Made by a program: the position numbers and the translations under genes
In this document: positions 8,132 to 16,910 of the stretch, piece after piece
How the letters are laid out: each line of letters opens with the position of its first letter
How positions within the stretch are numbered: position 1 is the stretch's first letter
Notes under the pieces: generated by a model
Seen by the model: the letters and a program-made list of their open reading frames with translations, nothing else
What the model was told of the DNA's origin: nothing
The model's database searches: none
Source: Deltaproteobacteria bacterium
Lineage (GTDB): Bacteria; Desulfobacterota; JAENJC01
Length of the DNA stretch: 53,439 nt
Direction: 5' to 3'
Assembly (NCBI GenBank): GCA_030646755.1
Contig: JAUSKU010000068.1
Span: forward strand, 1-53,439

Positions 8132-10102
8132 TTAGGATGCCTCAACCTTCCAATCATCTGATGTTAGTTCAATTGCTTCTAATACCTGGAAACAAAAGCC
8201 TTGAATAGATTTAGCCGATAAATTAACTTCTATAAAAGCCCCGTTTTTAAGCTCCCGTATGGCCCGAAATTTCTTTTTATCGCGACCGACCAATCGTGGG
8301 AATTGTTGAATGATCTGCTCGAACTTGTCTGGCTCTAAGTCAGCAATTGTATTCATGGTCTGTTCTAAAACATCGCGCCATGATTGAACCGTAAAATTTT
8401 GTCCAAGAATCCAAAGTTTATGAGGTATTGTACCTGTAACACCTCCCTGGTCTTTCTTTTCTTCGGTCTCATCTCCAAAATAAGGCCAAACTGAAAGAGC
8501 AATATCTGAAAGGTGCTGAGATCGTCTCTCTATATCTTCTCTTCTCCAAGAGGTTTTGTCACAAAAGTATCTGTTTATTTCAAGATGACTTTCGCTCAGC
8601 CGTTTTTTCTTATTTTCAAAGTTGTCATTTGAAAGTTCTGGATTGTATGCAGTTAAGGTAAGGTTTCCTATGGTGTGCAATAGCAACTCATGGGTTAACT
8701 CCCAATCATTTCCCAAATGGTTTTGCCAATGCTCAGTTAATGTTTGCGGCATAACATGTTCAATGGAAAGGACATCAAAAGGCACTTGTTCTTTGTGAGA
8801 GTAAGACTCTTCAATTGATTCAAGGATCAGTTTTGTTTTGATTGTGCGATCTCCAGCGCCGTACAATTTTGCATCAATCAAGCGGGACCTAAACTCGATG
8901 TTCTTTGGATAACCTTTGGCTTGAAGTACGCTTTTCATGCCTTCCGTAAATTTGCCTGGGTTTTTGCTTTGAATTTGCAAATGAAGGGGTGGAAAGATTT
9001 TATTAAGTCCGTGAGTTGGAATATTGCAAACAAATCGGCGAATCATGAAATTTTCAATTATTTTTAAAATATCCAAAAACTCATCTGCTGAAACCTTACC
9101 TTGCAAATACTCATCATAACAGTTTAACAGGAAAGGATAAGCAGTCGTTACCTCTATCCTGTTAAGACGACTCAATGCTTTGCTAATGCTTACATTTGTC
9201 TCATATTCGGGATAGAGCAACCTTTGATAGTAGTTGGCAAAGCGTGATATTTTTTTGAGATATTCTAAAGCATCTCCTTGACTCACTTTGTCTTTAAGAG
9301 AAAAATATACATCGTTCTGTTTTACTGGATCTCCATTTTTCATGAGGTAATGCCGGATGAATTCTGTCAGGTTATCACCCAGGGCGTCTTGCATTGGCTT
9401 CCAGTACTGGGCATATATCTTTTCTTGTTCATTAATGTGGATTCGCATGAAGAAATAATTGCGAATCAAATCGGATTGAGTAAGTGGTCGCCCCTTGGCA
9501 TTAAGGCTTTCAAAGACAAGATGAGGATTATCATCCGTATCGAGAACTATACTTACAACAGAAAGATTGTTTGAAATAACCTTCTTAAGGGTACGGATAT
9601 CCAAATTACACTGCCGAAATTTTCTTTCAAAGAATTGATAGGCATCAAGAATGGGGTTATTACTGTTCGGAGATTCTGATCGAATAAGCCTTTGAAAGGT
9701 TTCTCTGTCGAGCTGAGTAGGCTGGAGCTTATAGTAGTCAAAATCCTTTTTATATGGATTTACCAAAAGGGTATTATTAATTTCCTCTGCCAGTTCAAGC
9801 TCTGAGTTTTCTTTTGCTTTTTCACGCAATAACGTCAATAAGATATAAATCGTTGTAAGCCGTTGCTGACCATCTATAAGCAAATATTTTGCGACACCTT
9901 CCGGTACGGAAACCGTTGGCATAGTGACTATTGAACCAACAAAATGGGTACGAGGACTATCTTCTTCGTATAGTTCTACAATGTCATCCCATAAAATCCC
10001 CCACTCTTTTTTAGTCCAACTATACGAACGCTGGAAGAGAGGCACAACATATTGTTTTGTACCTTCAATTATCGGCTGTAATTTAGTTTCTGAGGCTTTC
10101 AT
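8132..10102 (-). CDS. DUF262-DUF1524 protein, GmrSD/BrxU-like type IV restriction enzyme
   Basis: 656 residues in one chain. DUF262 motifs: VPLFQRSYSW, the ParB-like nucleotide site LLIDGQQRLTT, and FESLNAKGRPLTQSDLIRN. DUF1524 nuclease motifs: IEHVMPQTL and TIGNLTLTAYN, an HNH-type fold. A C-terminal region of about 90 residues (from IPHKLWILG) is an extra module I cannot name. Relatives cleave modified phage DNA with NTP help. GGAGGAGA precedes the ATG at good spacing. GC content is visibly lower than in the flanking housekeeping genes, fitting horizontal acquisition. Confidence 0.88.
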   Translation of the reverse strand: MKASETKLQPIIEGTKQYVVPLFQRSYSWTKKEWGILWDDIVELYEEDSPRTHFVGSIVTMPTVSVPEGVAKYLLIDGQQRLTTIYILLTLLREKAKENSELELAEEINNTLLVNPYKKDFDYYKLQPTQLDRETFQRLIRSESPNSNNPILDAYQFFERKFRQCNLDIRTLKKVISNNLSVVSIVLDTDDNPHLVFESLNAKGRPLTQSDLIRNYFFMRIHINEQEKIYAQYWKPMQDALGDNLTEFIRHYLMKNGDPVKQNDVYFSLKDKVSQGDALEYLKKISRFANYYQRLLYPEYETNVSISKALSRLNRIEVTTAYPFLLNCYDEYLQGKVSADEFLDILKIIENFMIRRFVCNIPTHGLNKIFPPLHLQIQSKNPGKFTEGMKSVLQAKGYPKNIEFRSRLIDAKLYGAGDRTIKTKLILESIEESYSHKEQVPFDVLSIEHVMPQTLTEHWQNHLGNDWELTHELLLHTIGNLTLTAYNPELSNDNFENKKKRLSESHLEINRYFCDKTSWRREDIERRSQHLSDIALSVWPYFGDETEEKKDQGGVTGTIPHKLWILGQNFTVQSWRDVLEQTMNTIADLEPDKFEQIIQQFPRLVGRDKKKFRAIRELKNGAFIEVNLSAKSIQGFCFQVLEAIELTSDDWKVEAS

Positions 10103-10144
10103 GACTACTTCTCCTCCAAACCACTAAAATTTAATCCAAGTCTT

Positions 10145-10209
10145 GTAGGGTGCGTCCCACGCACCAACATGTTTACGCAGCTGTTAATGGTGCGTGGGAC
10201 GCACCCTAC
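10145..10209. repeat. REP family 1 inverted pair (REPIN)
   Basis: Copy 4 (10145-10166, GTAGGGTGCGTCCCACGCAC) and copy 5 (10188-10209, inverted) are separated by 21 bp, the REPIN arrangement. The right arm ends exactly where the AlbA_2-like fragment is cut, and supplies its premature TAG (10206-10208). Confidence 0.9.
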
Positions 10210-10334
10210 GAACTGCCCCCTGACGCATTGGCAAGGGCCACTATTTCCCTGTCAAGGCCGCTCGAGTTTTCCTTAAACTCGATCTTGTACCCTTCGCCTT
10301 CATGTAAGATTAGTTGTATCTCCTGACGAGTCAT
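10206..10334 (-). pseudogene. 5' fragment of an AlbA_2-type ATP-binding protein gene
   Basis: 42 residues from ATG 10334: MTRQEIQLILHEGEGYKIEF continuing with KENSSGLDREIVALANASGG. This is the diagnostic N-terminus of AlbA_2 / divergent AAA proteins (EFK, then hydrophobics, then ALANASGG). The frame runs directly into the REP and stops at TAG. A C-terminal fragment of the same kind of protein lies at 7247-7443, so the gene appears split, with its middle lost and replaced by REPs, the DUF262 gene and the RAYT. Confidence 0.7.
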
Positions 10335-10393
10335 GCGTTATTCCATCCTCCATCCATCGCATGTCTTTTTTAGGCATCCCCCGGCGGAAGGTT

Positions 10394-11650
10394 TCACGCC
10401 CTTATCTGTCCTTCCCCAAATACAATAAACTTCGTTGTCGTAAGGTCCTCCAGCCCCATAGGGCCGAAGGAATGTATCTTTGTGGTGCTTATCCCTATCT
10501 CCGCCCCAAGGCCAAGCTGCCCTCCGTCGTTGAACCTTGTTGATGCGTTGACCAGGACCACTGATGAATCAACCTCTTTCAGGAACCTCCTTGCATTATG
10601 GTAATCAGAAGTGATTATCGACTCTGTGTGCAAAGAGCCGTATCTTGCGATGTGAGACATGGCATCATCGATATCTTTAACGACCTTTACCGAAAGTATC
10701 AGGGCCAGATACTCAGCGGACCAGTCCTCTTCTGCCGCAGCTTTTGCCCCAGGGATGTATTTCAGGGTCTTCTCGCACCCCCTTATCTCAACACCTGCAT
10801 CTATAAGCCTCTTACCCATATTCGGGAGAAACTTGTCCGCTACTTTCTCATGAACAAGAAGGGTCTCCGTAGCATTGCAGACCCCAGGCCTCTGGCATTT
10901 GCCGTTTATCACGATCCCTTCCGCCATCTTGAAATCCGCCGACTCGTCGACAAAGACATGGCAGACACCTTTGTAGTGCTTTATCACAGGTATCCTTGAG
11001 TTTTCGGCAACAAACCGGATAAGCCCCTCTCCTCCCCTTGGGATTATGAGGTCTATGTACTCCTCCAGCTTCAGCATCTCGTTTATCGCCTCTCTCTCGA
11101 CAGTAGGAAGGACCGACACTGCATCAGCAGGGACGCCTGTCCCTTCGAGGGCGCTATGAATCACCTTTAAAATCGCCATGCTTGAATGAAACGCCTCAGA
11201 ACCTCCCCTGAGAATCACGGCGTTACCAGACTTTATGCAAAGCCCTGCCGCATCAGCCGTCACATTCGGCCTCGCCTCGTATATGAACCCTATTACTCCA
11301 AGGGGTATCCTCATCTTCCCCACCTGAAGGCCGTTAGGCCTGAGCCACATCTTCGTGACCTCTCCGACAGGGTCCGGCAATGCAGCCACTTCACGAAGGC
11401 CGTCTGCCATTCCCTTTATCACCTTGTCAGAAAGGGTAAGCCTGTCCATCATGGCTGAAGAAAGTCCCTTATCCCTGCCGTATGTCAGGTCTTTCTCATT
11501 CTCCTTCTTTAAGAACACAGCCTCTTTTTCAAGCCCGTCGGCCATCTTCAACAGGGCCTTGTTCTTCACCTCCGAAGAAAGCCCCGCCAGCCTCCTCGAA
11601 GCCTCTCTTGCTGCCTTTGCTATTTTGATTACATCGTCTTTTATGGACAT
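10394..11650 (-). CDS. proA: Gamma-glutamyl phosphate reductase
   Basis: 418 residues from ATG 11650 (MSIKDDVIKIAK), preferred over 11671 because AAAGGAG lies 9 bases upstream. It is an aldehyde-dehydrogenase-fold enzyme reducing gamma-glutamyl phosphate to glutamate semialdehyde in proline synthesis. Conserved parts seen: PLGVIGFIYEARPNVT, the catalytic-cysteine segment CQRPGVCNATETLLVHE and LGLGAEIGISTTK. proB is not in the window. It is the first gene of the minus-strand operon and diverges from a BFD-like ferredoxin gene. Confidence 0.96.
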   Translation of the reverse strand: MSIKDDVIKIAKAAREASRRLAGLSSEVKNKALLKMADGLEKEAVFLKKENEKDLTYGRDKGLSSAMMDRLTLSDKVIKGMADGLREVAALPDPVGEVTKMWLRPNGLQVGKMRIPLGVIGFIYEARPNVTADAAGLCIKSGNAVILRGGSEAFHSSMAILKVIHSALEGTGVPADAVSVLPTVEREAINEMLKLEEYIDLIIPRGGEGLIRFVAENSRIPVIKHYKGVCHVFVDESADFKMAEGIVINGKCQRPGVCNATETLLVHEKVADKFLPNMGKRLIDAGVEIRGCEKTLKYIPGAKAAAEEDWSAEYLALILSVKVVKDIDDAMSHIARYGSLHTESIITSDYHNARRFLKEVDSSVVLVNASTRFNDGGQLGLGAEIGISTTKIHSFGPMGLEDLTTTKFIVFGEGQIRA

Positions 11651-11817
11651 GACATGGTCTCCTTTTGGCATCTGATAAGACTCAGGAAGTTTAAAGCAAC
11701 TCCGGCTGGAAAGTCAAGGAAGGATAATGAGTCGGAGAGTTTCCACTTTCTCATATGCATCCATTAGGTTATAATCCTTCGCAGATATCTTAGCTCAAAG
11801 GATAGAACAGAGGTGAA

Positions 11818-12027
11818 ATGGAAGACCCGGTAATAGAGAACCTGAAGACGATATGTCTCTGCAAAAACATCAAGAAGGGGACGATCCTCAACGCCATACA
11901 TGGCGGGTATCACACGGTGGAAGCTGTCAACAGGAAGTTGGGTACAGGAAGCGGAGACTGCAAAGGTGAGAGGTGCGGCCCGAAGATAAAGGAGATGATA
12001 GAGTCGTTACTGGATATCGCCTTATAG
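11818..12027 (+). CDS. BFD-like [2Fe-2S] protein
   Basis: 69 residues with the Fer2_BFD cysteine arrangement: ICLC near residue 15, and later GDCKGERCGPK. Such small domains bind a [2Fe-2S] cluster and act as ferredoxins (for example releasing iron from bacterioferritin) or as modules of larger oxidoreductases. Here it stands alone, facing away from proA. The stop overlaps the convergent ywbE stop by 6 bp. A TATAAT hexamer lies at 11770-11775, but no convincing -35 box is seen at standard spacing. Confidence 0.75.
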   Translation: MEDPVIENLKTICLCKNIKKGTILNAIHGGYHTVEAVNRKLGTGSGDCKGERCGPKIKEMIESLLDIAL

Positions 12028-12234
12028 TCCCTTACCGGGTTGGGTTAGTATCTCCTTCACCCGTCCCACGATCCCGCTTTCAAGACGCACCTTGATGCCG
12101 TGGGGATGGGTAGGCGACTTTGTGAGGATGTCCCTGACGACCCCTTCCGTCAGCCTCCCAGTGCGCTGGTCTTCCTTCGTAACCACCCGCACAGAGAAAC
12201 CTGGTTTAATATCTGCCCTCTTCTCTCCCTGCAT
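12022..12234 (-). CDS. ywbE: YwbE family protein
   Basis: 70 residues; the family signature VRVVTKEDQRTGRLTEGVV, SPTHPHGIKVRL and GRVKEI is clear. YwbE proteins are small beta-barrel-like (KOW-type) proteins of unknown function. It starts 8 bp after the yaeQ stop with GGGGAG as ribosome site, so it is co-transcribed with yaeQ. Confidence 0.85.
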   Translation of the reverse strand: MQGEKRADIKPGFSVRVVTKEDQRTGRLTEGVVRDILTKSPTHPHGIKVRLESGIVGRVKEILTQPGKGL

Positions 12235-12242
12235 CTTCTCCC

Positions 12243-12785
12243 CTATCCATACAACGTCTCAGGTTCAACAAGAACATTTTTTTTATCGTCACCTATCCAT
12301 ATCTGTCCATCATTGACAGTGCACTGGATGGTCATCGTTCTCTGGGCCAGCTCCGCCAATGACTTTGTGGCCGCCTGGGGCAGGGCAATAACCTTCAGGT
12401 TTTTGTGTTTGGACAGCTTTTCAGCCATCGGCTGCCACCATGCGGGAACCACCCGTCCGCCGTAGGGATAAATGTAGACCTGCCTTGCCCGGTTGCATGC
12501 CTTTTTGATCCTCTTCTCATCTGGAAGGCCGACATCTATCCATATCTCAATCTCACCCGTCAGATTCTTCAACCAGATATCCGGTTCATCCTCTTCGGCA
12601 GATATCCCTTCGGTGAACCTCAGCCCTTCTGCGGCATGCAGGGCAAAGGCAAGGAGGCGGACCATCATCCGCTCATCCGTTTCAGATGGGTGCTGGGCAA
12701 TCGTCAGACTTAGGTCCTCGTAATACCCCCGATCCATATCTGCTATCTGAATATTGGCCTTACATATTGTTGCCTTGATCGCCAT
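12243..12785 (-). CDS. yaeQ: YaeQ family protein (PD-(D/E)XK-like fold)
   Basis: 180 residues. Typical YaeQ sequence: MAIKATICKANIQIADMDRG, HPSETDERMMVRLLAFALHA, EDEPDIWLKN, EIWIDVGLPDEKR. The fold is related to PD-(D/E)XK nucleases; an effect on transcription antitermination has been reported for relatives, but the biochemical role is open. It sits between a DUF3820 gene and ywbE on the minus strand. Confidence 0.92.
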   Translation of the reverse strand: MAIKATICKANIQIADMDRGYYEDLSLTIAQHPSETDERMMVRLLAFALHAAEGLRFTEGISAEEDEPDIWLKNLTGEIEIWIDVGLPDEKRIKKACNRARQVYIYPYGGRVVPAWWQPMAEKLSKHKNLKVIALPQAATKSLAELAQRTMTIQCTVNDGQIWIGDDKKNVLVEPETLYG

Positions 12786-12832
12786 GGTTTTATTGTCCTC
12801 TCCATTGTCAATGAGCCCTGTTTACCCTGCTA

Positions 12833-13093
12833 TTACTTGGCGGTGTCCTTGTTAATCGGATCAAAGAGATATTCAAGGCCGTTCACCTTGATCTCATATA
12901 CGGCCTGAAGCATCCTTCCAAGCTCCCCTTTGGGAAACCCCTGCTGTGAAAACCAGACGACATAGCGTTCAGGCAGGTCGACAAGGCGGGTCCCTGCATA
13001 TCTGCCGAAAGGCATCTTCGCCTCAGCGAGTCTCAGGAGGTCGGCGGTATCGGGAGAAAGTTTCACCCCCGGTTTGCTGTCTTTGGTATTCAT
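12833..13093 (-). CDS. DUF3820 family protein
   Basis: 86 residues with the family motif MPFGRYAGTRLVDLPERYVVWF. DUF3820 proteins are small cytosolic proteins of unknown role, annotated in some species as quorum-sensing-regulated factors; nothing in the context supports that here. It precedes yaeQ by about 47 bp on the same strand. Confidence 0.85.
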   Translation of the reverse strand: MNTKDSKPGVKLSPDTADLLRLAEAKMPFGRYAGTRLVDLPERYVVWFSQQGFPKGELGRMLQAVYEIKVNGLEYLFDPINKDTAK

Positions 13094-13164
13094 TCCATAT
13101 CCTTAATGATATATAATATTAAATTCATCAGTGTTAATCATAGAAAATCAGTGTTTATCTGTGT

Positions 13165-14541
13165 CTATGCTTTGCGACGTGCTTTTGCTAATATTCCCGC
13201 CGCCCTTGCCGCACTCTCCGGCGTGGCGAAGACGGGGATTCCCTTTTCCTCAAAGGCCCTGTTCATCCTTTTTGTAAATCCTCCGCCCGGCGTGCATATG
13301 ATTACAGGTTTATCCTGTCCTTTAATAACACCAGCCAGCCTGTCAATAAGCCCGTCAGTAAGTTGCGGGGGGCCCCATAGGACCGTTACTATAGCTATGT
13401 CGAACCCGTCTTTAAGACCTTCTGTAAGGGCTGTGACATACCATTCGTCAGTGACGCTCCCCGTGAGGTCTATTGGGTTCCCGAAGGCGCAAAAGGATGG
13501 GAGTTTTGAAGAGAGGCGCTTTTTTGTCTCTTCTTTAAGACCAGCTACCTCAAGCCCGAAATCCTCGCAGGCATCTGCCAGGCTCACGCCAATACCTCCG
13601 CCATCGGTTACGATCAGGACCCTCTTCCCCCTGGCCGGACGATAGATATTGAATGCCCTGCATGCGTCCTTCAATCCTTCATACCCTTCTACCTCGATAA
13701 TGCCCGCCTTCCTGAATGCGGCCCTGTAAATCTCATATCTCCCAGTCATGGCGCCTGTGTGGGACCTGGCGGCATAAACCCCCGCCTCCCTCTTCCCGAC
13801 TTTCACTGCCACGACAGGCTTTTTCTTGACGCAGCGGGAAGCGGCCTCGACAAACCTGCGCCCGTCATCTACAGACTCCAGGTATAAGGCAATAACTTTT
13901 GTCTCCTCATCATCCGCAAGGAAATCAAGGCAATCCGACTCCCCGACATCGACCCTGTTCCCGAAACTTACCACCCTTGCGACCCCGATCCCTTCCGCCG
14001 CCATCTCATCCATGATCGTTGCCGCAAAGGAACCGCTCTGGGAAAGGATGGAGATTCCGCCCCTGCCGGGCCTTCCGATCCTGTCTGCTGGGATGAAGAA
14101 GGTATCTACCCTGGATATGGTGTCGTAAATGCCGAGGCAGTTGGGACCTATAATCCTTATTCCCTCTCTTTGTGCCAGTTCCTTTATCCCTTCCTCCAGC
14201 CTTTTCCCTTCTTCCCCCACTTCTTTAAAGCCTGCGCTAACAATGATAACCCCCTTAACCTTATTACCCATATCTCTAAGGGAATCCAAAACCAATGGAG
14301 CAGGGATTGCAATCACAGCAAGGTCAATGTTCCCTTCTATTTCTGCAATGGAACCGTAACATCTGAGACCGTTGATGGAAGGATATTTCGGATTTACAGG
14401 GTAGATATTCCCAGGGAAACCTATCTTTTTGAGGCTTTCCAATATAACATAGGAAGGCTTCCCCTGGTTTGGTGACGCCCCGATGACGGCAATGGTTTTG
14501 GGATTAAAGAAAAAGTTTATGTCTTGGTTTTTCTGGGGCAT
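13165..14541 (-). CDS. ADP-forming acyl-CoA synthetase alpha subunit-like CoA-binding protein
   Basis: 458 residues with the CoA-binding, ligase-CoA and flavodoxin-like third domains in order. Motifs: TIAVIGASPNQGKPSYVIL (CoA binding), IIGPNCLGIYD, ISILSQSGSFAATIMDEMA, and ARSHTGAM, which holds the His phosphorylated during catalysis. Such enzymes convert acyl-CoA, ADP and Pi to acid, CoA and ATP. The ATP-grasp beta subunit is neither fused nor adjacent and must be elsewhere if the enzyme is active. A generic protein acetyltransferase-like role without the GNAT domain is unlikely. Confidence 0.85.
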   Translation of the reverse strand: MPQKNQDINFFFNPKTIAVIGASPNQGKPSYVILESLKKIGFPGNIYPVNPKYPSINGLRCYGSIAEIEGNIDLAVIAIPAPLVLDSLRDMGNKVKGVIIVSAGFKEVGEEGKRLEEGIKELAQREGIRIIGPNCLGIYDTISRVDTFFIPADRIGRPGRGGISILSQSGSFAATIMDEMAAEGIGVARVVSFGNRVDVGESDCLDFLADDEETKVIALYLESVDDGRRFVEAASRCVKKKPVVAVKVGKREAGVYAARSHTGAMTGRYEIYRAAFRKAGIIEVEGYEGLKDACRAFNIYRPARGKRVLIVTDGGGIGVSLADACEDFGLEVAGLKEETKKRLSSKLPSFCAFGNPIDLTGSVTDEWYVTALTEGLKDGFDIAIVTVLWGPPQLTDGLIDRLAGVIKGQDKPVIICTPGGGFTKRMNRAFEEKGIPVFATPESAARAAGILAKARRKA

Positions 14542-14624
14542 AAAAAGAGTGTCCTGTATTTATGACCAGTTTAATTCAAAAACTGCAAATGTCAACCGAA
14601 GACGGCATATTGCCATAAAGCTTG

Positions 14625-14653
14625 TTGATGGTCCGGAATGATTGTAGTATAAA
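14625..14653 (+). promoter_or_regulatory. Sigma-70-type promoter of fdhD
   Basis: TTGATG (14625-14630), a 17-bp spacer and TATAAA (14648-14653). The fdhD ATG begins 9 bp after the -10 box, so the predicted transcript starts at or within a few bases of the start codon (leaderless or nearly so). No Shine-Dalgarno is visible. Confidence 0.6.
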
Positions 14654-14661
14654 TAGAAGAT

Positions 14662-15444
14662 ATGAAAGTGATCGAGAATGTCAGGGTAAAGAGATACAGA
14701 GAAGACTCCAGCGAAGAGGTCGAGGTCTCCCTGATAATAGAAACGCCGCTGACCGTTTACCTTAACGGCAAGGAGGTCGTGACCCTCCTATGCCTTGGGG
14801 ACCAGATGAAGGAACTGGCCGTTGGTTTCCTCGCATCCGAGGGGTTTATAGAAAGGTCCTCCGATATTAAAACCATTAAGGTGGATGAGGGAAAAGGAAC
14901 GGCAGAGGTCGAGACCGTCTCGGAAAACCCTCTTGTAGCGGGGTTATTTGAGAAAAGGACCATAACATCCGGGTGCGGTAAGGGAAGCACATTTTATAAC
15001 GTGATGGATGCCTTTAAATGCAGGAAGGTATTATCGGAGATCAAGGTGACCCCCGCATACCTCCTTGGTTTAATGAAAAATCTCCATGAACTATCGGGTC
15101 TTTACAGGGAGACCCACGGCGCCCATAATGTGGCTCTGGCTGATTTGAACGGAATCATCATCTTCAGGGAAGATATTGGAAGGCACAACGCCGTTGATAA
15201 GATACACGGCTACTCTTTACTTAACGGGATAGACCTTTCCGACAAGATACTGATCACTACAGGCAGGGTATCCTCAGAGATACTTATAAAGACAGGCAAA
15301 ATGGGTATCCCGATAATCCTTTCCCGCTCAGTCCCTACTGCCCTTGCCGTATCTATTGCCGGGGAGATAGGCATTACAATCGCAGGATTCGCAAGAGGCG
15401 GGAGCCTCTCCATTTACAGCCATGGCGAGAGAATTGAGGGTTGA
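14662..15444 (+). CDS. fdhD: Formate dehydrogenase accessory sulfurtransferase FdhD
   Basis: 260 residues. FdhD transfers sulfur to the molybdenum or tungsten bis-MGD cofactor before its insertion into formate dehydrogenase. Conserved stretches: ELAVGFLASEGFI, ETHGAHNVALAD, EDIGRHNAVDK, TTGRVSSEILIK and SRSVPTALAV. The flexible sulfur-carrying loop reads TSGCGKGS, with one cysteine rather than the CxxC of the E. coli protein. The client enzyme is plausibly the selenoprotein at 23186-25942. It is followed 6 bp later by a cation exchanger gene. Confidence 0.95.
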   Translation: MKVIENVRVKRYREDSSEEVEVSLIIETPLTVYLNGKEVVTLLCLGDQMKELAVGFLASEGFIERSSDIKTIKVDEGKGTAEVETVSENPLVAGLFEKRTITSGCGKGSTFYNVMDAFKCRKVLSEIKVTPAYLLGLMKNLHELSGLYRETHGAHNVALADLNGIIIFREDIGRHNAVDKIHGYSLLNGIDLSDKILITTGRVSSEILIKTGKMGIPIILSRSVPTALAVSIAGEIGITIAGFARGGSLSIYSHGERIEG

Positions 15445-15450
15445 GGATAT

Positions 15451-16377
15451 ATGGATGTTGTTGTTAGCCTGATAAAGCTTATTGCAAGCCTCTCGTTACT
15501 GGTGGTTTTCGGCGAAAGGCTGATTGATTCCTCCGCAAGGCTCGCCAGGGCCTTCGGCATATCATCGGCTGTCATAGGTCTTACCGTCCTTGCCTACGGG
15601 ACATCCCTTCCCGAATTTGCCGTATCGTCCATTGCAGCAGCAAAGCAGCACAGCGACATTGCTGTCGCCAATATAATCGGATCAAATATCTATAACATTG
15701 CAGTAATCCTTGGGATAGCAAGCATCATAAGCTCCTTCATTATCAAGGAGAGCATAATCGCAAAGAGGGACGGGATAGTGATGCTTGTTGCCACAGCCTT
15801 TTTGATCGTCCTTGCATATACCGGGAAGATAGAAAGGATTGCAGGGGTTGCGATGGCTGCCTTTATTATATTTTATACCTACCGAATACTTAAGCACGAC
15901 AGGGCTAATAACGGAATTGATCCCGACGGGACCATATCGAGGGTTAGAGAAGCGGCCCTTGTTGCAGTGCTCCTGGCAGGGGTATTGGTCAGCGGGAACT
16001 TTACCGTAACCTCCGCAGTTGATCTTGCCCGCTCTGCCGGGGTCTCGGAATGGGTCATAGGGGCAACCATTGTGGCTGCCGGGACATCCCTCCCTGAAAC
16101 GGTCGTTTCTATTATTGCGGCCAAGAGGGGCGATTTTGGCATGTCTGTGGGAAATATCGTCGGCTCGAATACATTCAACATCCTCTGGATCCTCGGTTTT
16201 GCCTCTGTCCTAAACCCTCTGACAATTAATTTCAGCGAGATATATATAGACCTCATCTTTCTCTCTGTGATAACGATCCTATTCTACTTCGGACTTTACA
16301 GAAGAAGGCTCACAATGAAAGAAGGGGTTTTATATATTGCGATATATCTGGGTTATATCTTCTATCTGGTTCGATAA
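15451..16377 (+). CDS. Calcium/sodium antiporter (CaCA family)
   Basis: 308 residues, about ten membrane helices. Both alpha repeats are present: GTSLPEFAVSS with GSNIYNI in the first half, and GTSLPETVVSI with GSNTFNI in the second. This inverted duplication forms the Na+ and Ca2+ sites of YrbG-type exchangers. It is probably co-transcribed with fdhD (6-bp gap). Confidence 0.93.
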   Translation: MDVVVSLIKLIASLSLLVVFGERLIDSSARLARAFGISSAVIGLTVLAYGTSLPEFAVSSIAAAKQHSDIAVANIIGSNIYNIAVILGIASIISSFIIKESIIAKRDGIVMLVATAFLIVLAYTGKIERIAGVAMAAFIIFYTYRILKHDRANNGIDPDGTISRVREAALVAVLLAGVLVSGNFTVTSAVDLARSAGVSEWVIGATIVAAGTSLPETVVSIIAAKRGDFGMSVGNIVGSNTFNILWILGFASVLNPLTINFSEIYIDLIFLSVITILFYFGLYRRRLTMKEGVLYIAIYLGYIFYLVR

Positions 16378-16505
16378 CCAGTTTTCTCTGTTAGCAAAAA
16401 ATAGAAACCGGACTCTTTCCCACTTTCAAGCCTTCGCGATCTCCCTTTCCTGCCTTGCAATCACAATAATCGAAGTCATCGCAGGGCATGGGCGTAAACC
16501 GGCAG

Positions 16506-16745
16506 TCAGGCGTTCTTTTGATAATGTGCACTGTACCAGTCAACAACTTGCCTAATCATCTTCTGATACGAAGTATGATGCTTCTTTGCCTCTTCCTTGA
16601 AGAAGTCAATGCTCGACTTTTTTAGGGAGATAGTTACCTTAACGTTTTCCTCTTTTAATACCAATTGGTCCGGCGGAGGAAGAAAATCTTTAATGACTCT
16701 CAATTTACCCATCGGCTCGTCAGTGTATTTTGTTTTGCTCTTCAT
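16506..16745 (-). CDS. BrnA/CopG-type ribbon-helix-helix antitoxin
   Basis: 79 residues from ATG 16745 (MKSKTKYTDEPMGKLRVI); the open frame upstream of this ATG is out-of-frame toxin sequence. The core NVKVTISLKKSSIDFFKEEA then YQKMIRQVVDWY is a CopG-like DNA-binding and dimerisation region, as in antitoxins paired with BrnT. The start overlaps the end of the brnT reading frame by 26 bp, the normal coupling. Its toxin partner is broken, so this antitoxin may now be an orphan. Confidence 0.82.
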   Translation of the reverse strand: MKSKTKYTDEPMGKLRVIKDFLPPPDQLVLKEENVKVTISLKKSSIDFFKEEAKKHHTSYQKMIRQVVDWYSAHYQKNA

Positions 16746-16910
16746 ATACCTTCCTCCCTTTTCTCCAATAACCCGCGCCATAAATGCGGATAACATTACC
16801 CCTATACGTGAACCTCACGGTCATAATGCCTTCTTCTACGCGACCGATACAGTAAAATCGGTCTTCCTCTTCGCTGTGGTTGATATCCTCTACTATTACT
16901 CCGGCAACTA
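16720..16910 (-). pseudogene. 3' part of a BrnT-type toxin gene
   Basis: In-frame coding resumes after the inserted element with VEDINHSEEEDRFYCIG, then GIMTVRFTYRGNVIRIYGAG and YWRKGRKVYEEQN, ending at TGA 16720-16722. This is the C-terminal half of BrnT. The frame through the element's right end (LVAGVI) has no start codon near it. The 5' half is at 17029-17172. Confidence 0.85.

Noticed and set aside
11741..11775. Promoter for the BFD-like gene
   Set aside because: TATAAT at 11770 is perfect, but no acceptable -35 hexamer exists at standard spacing, so it was mentioned only under the gene.
16378..16505. Short ORF on the minus strand (MPCDDFDYCDCKAGKG)
   Set aside because: About 31 codons with no ribosome site and no recognised family; probably chance or decayed sequence.
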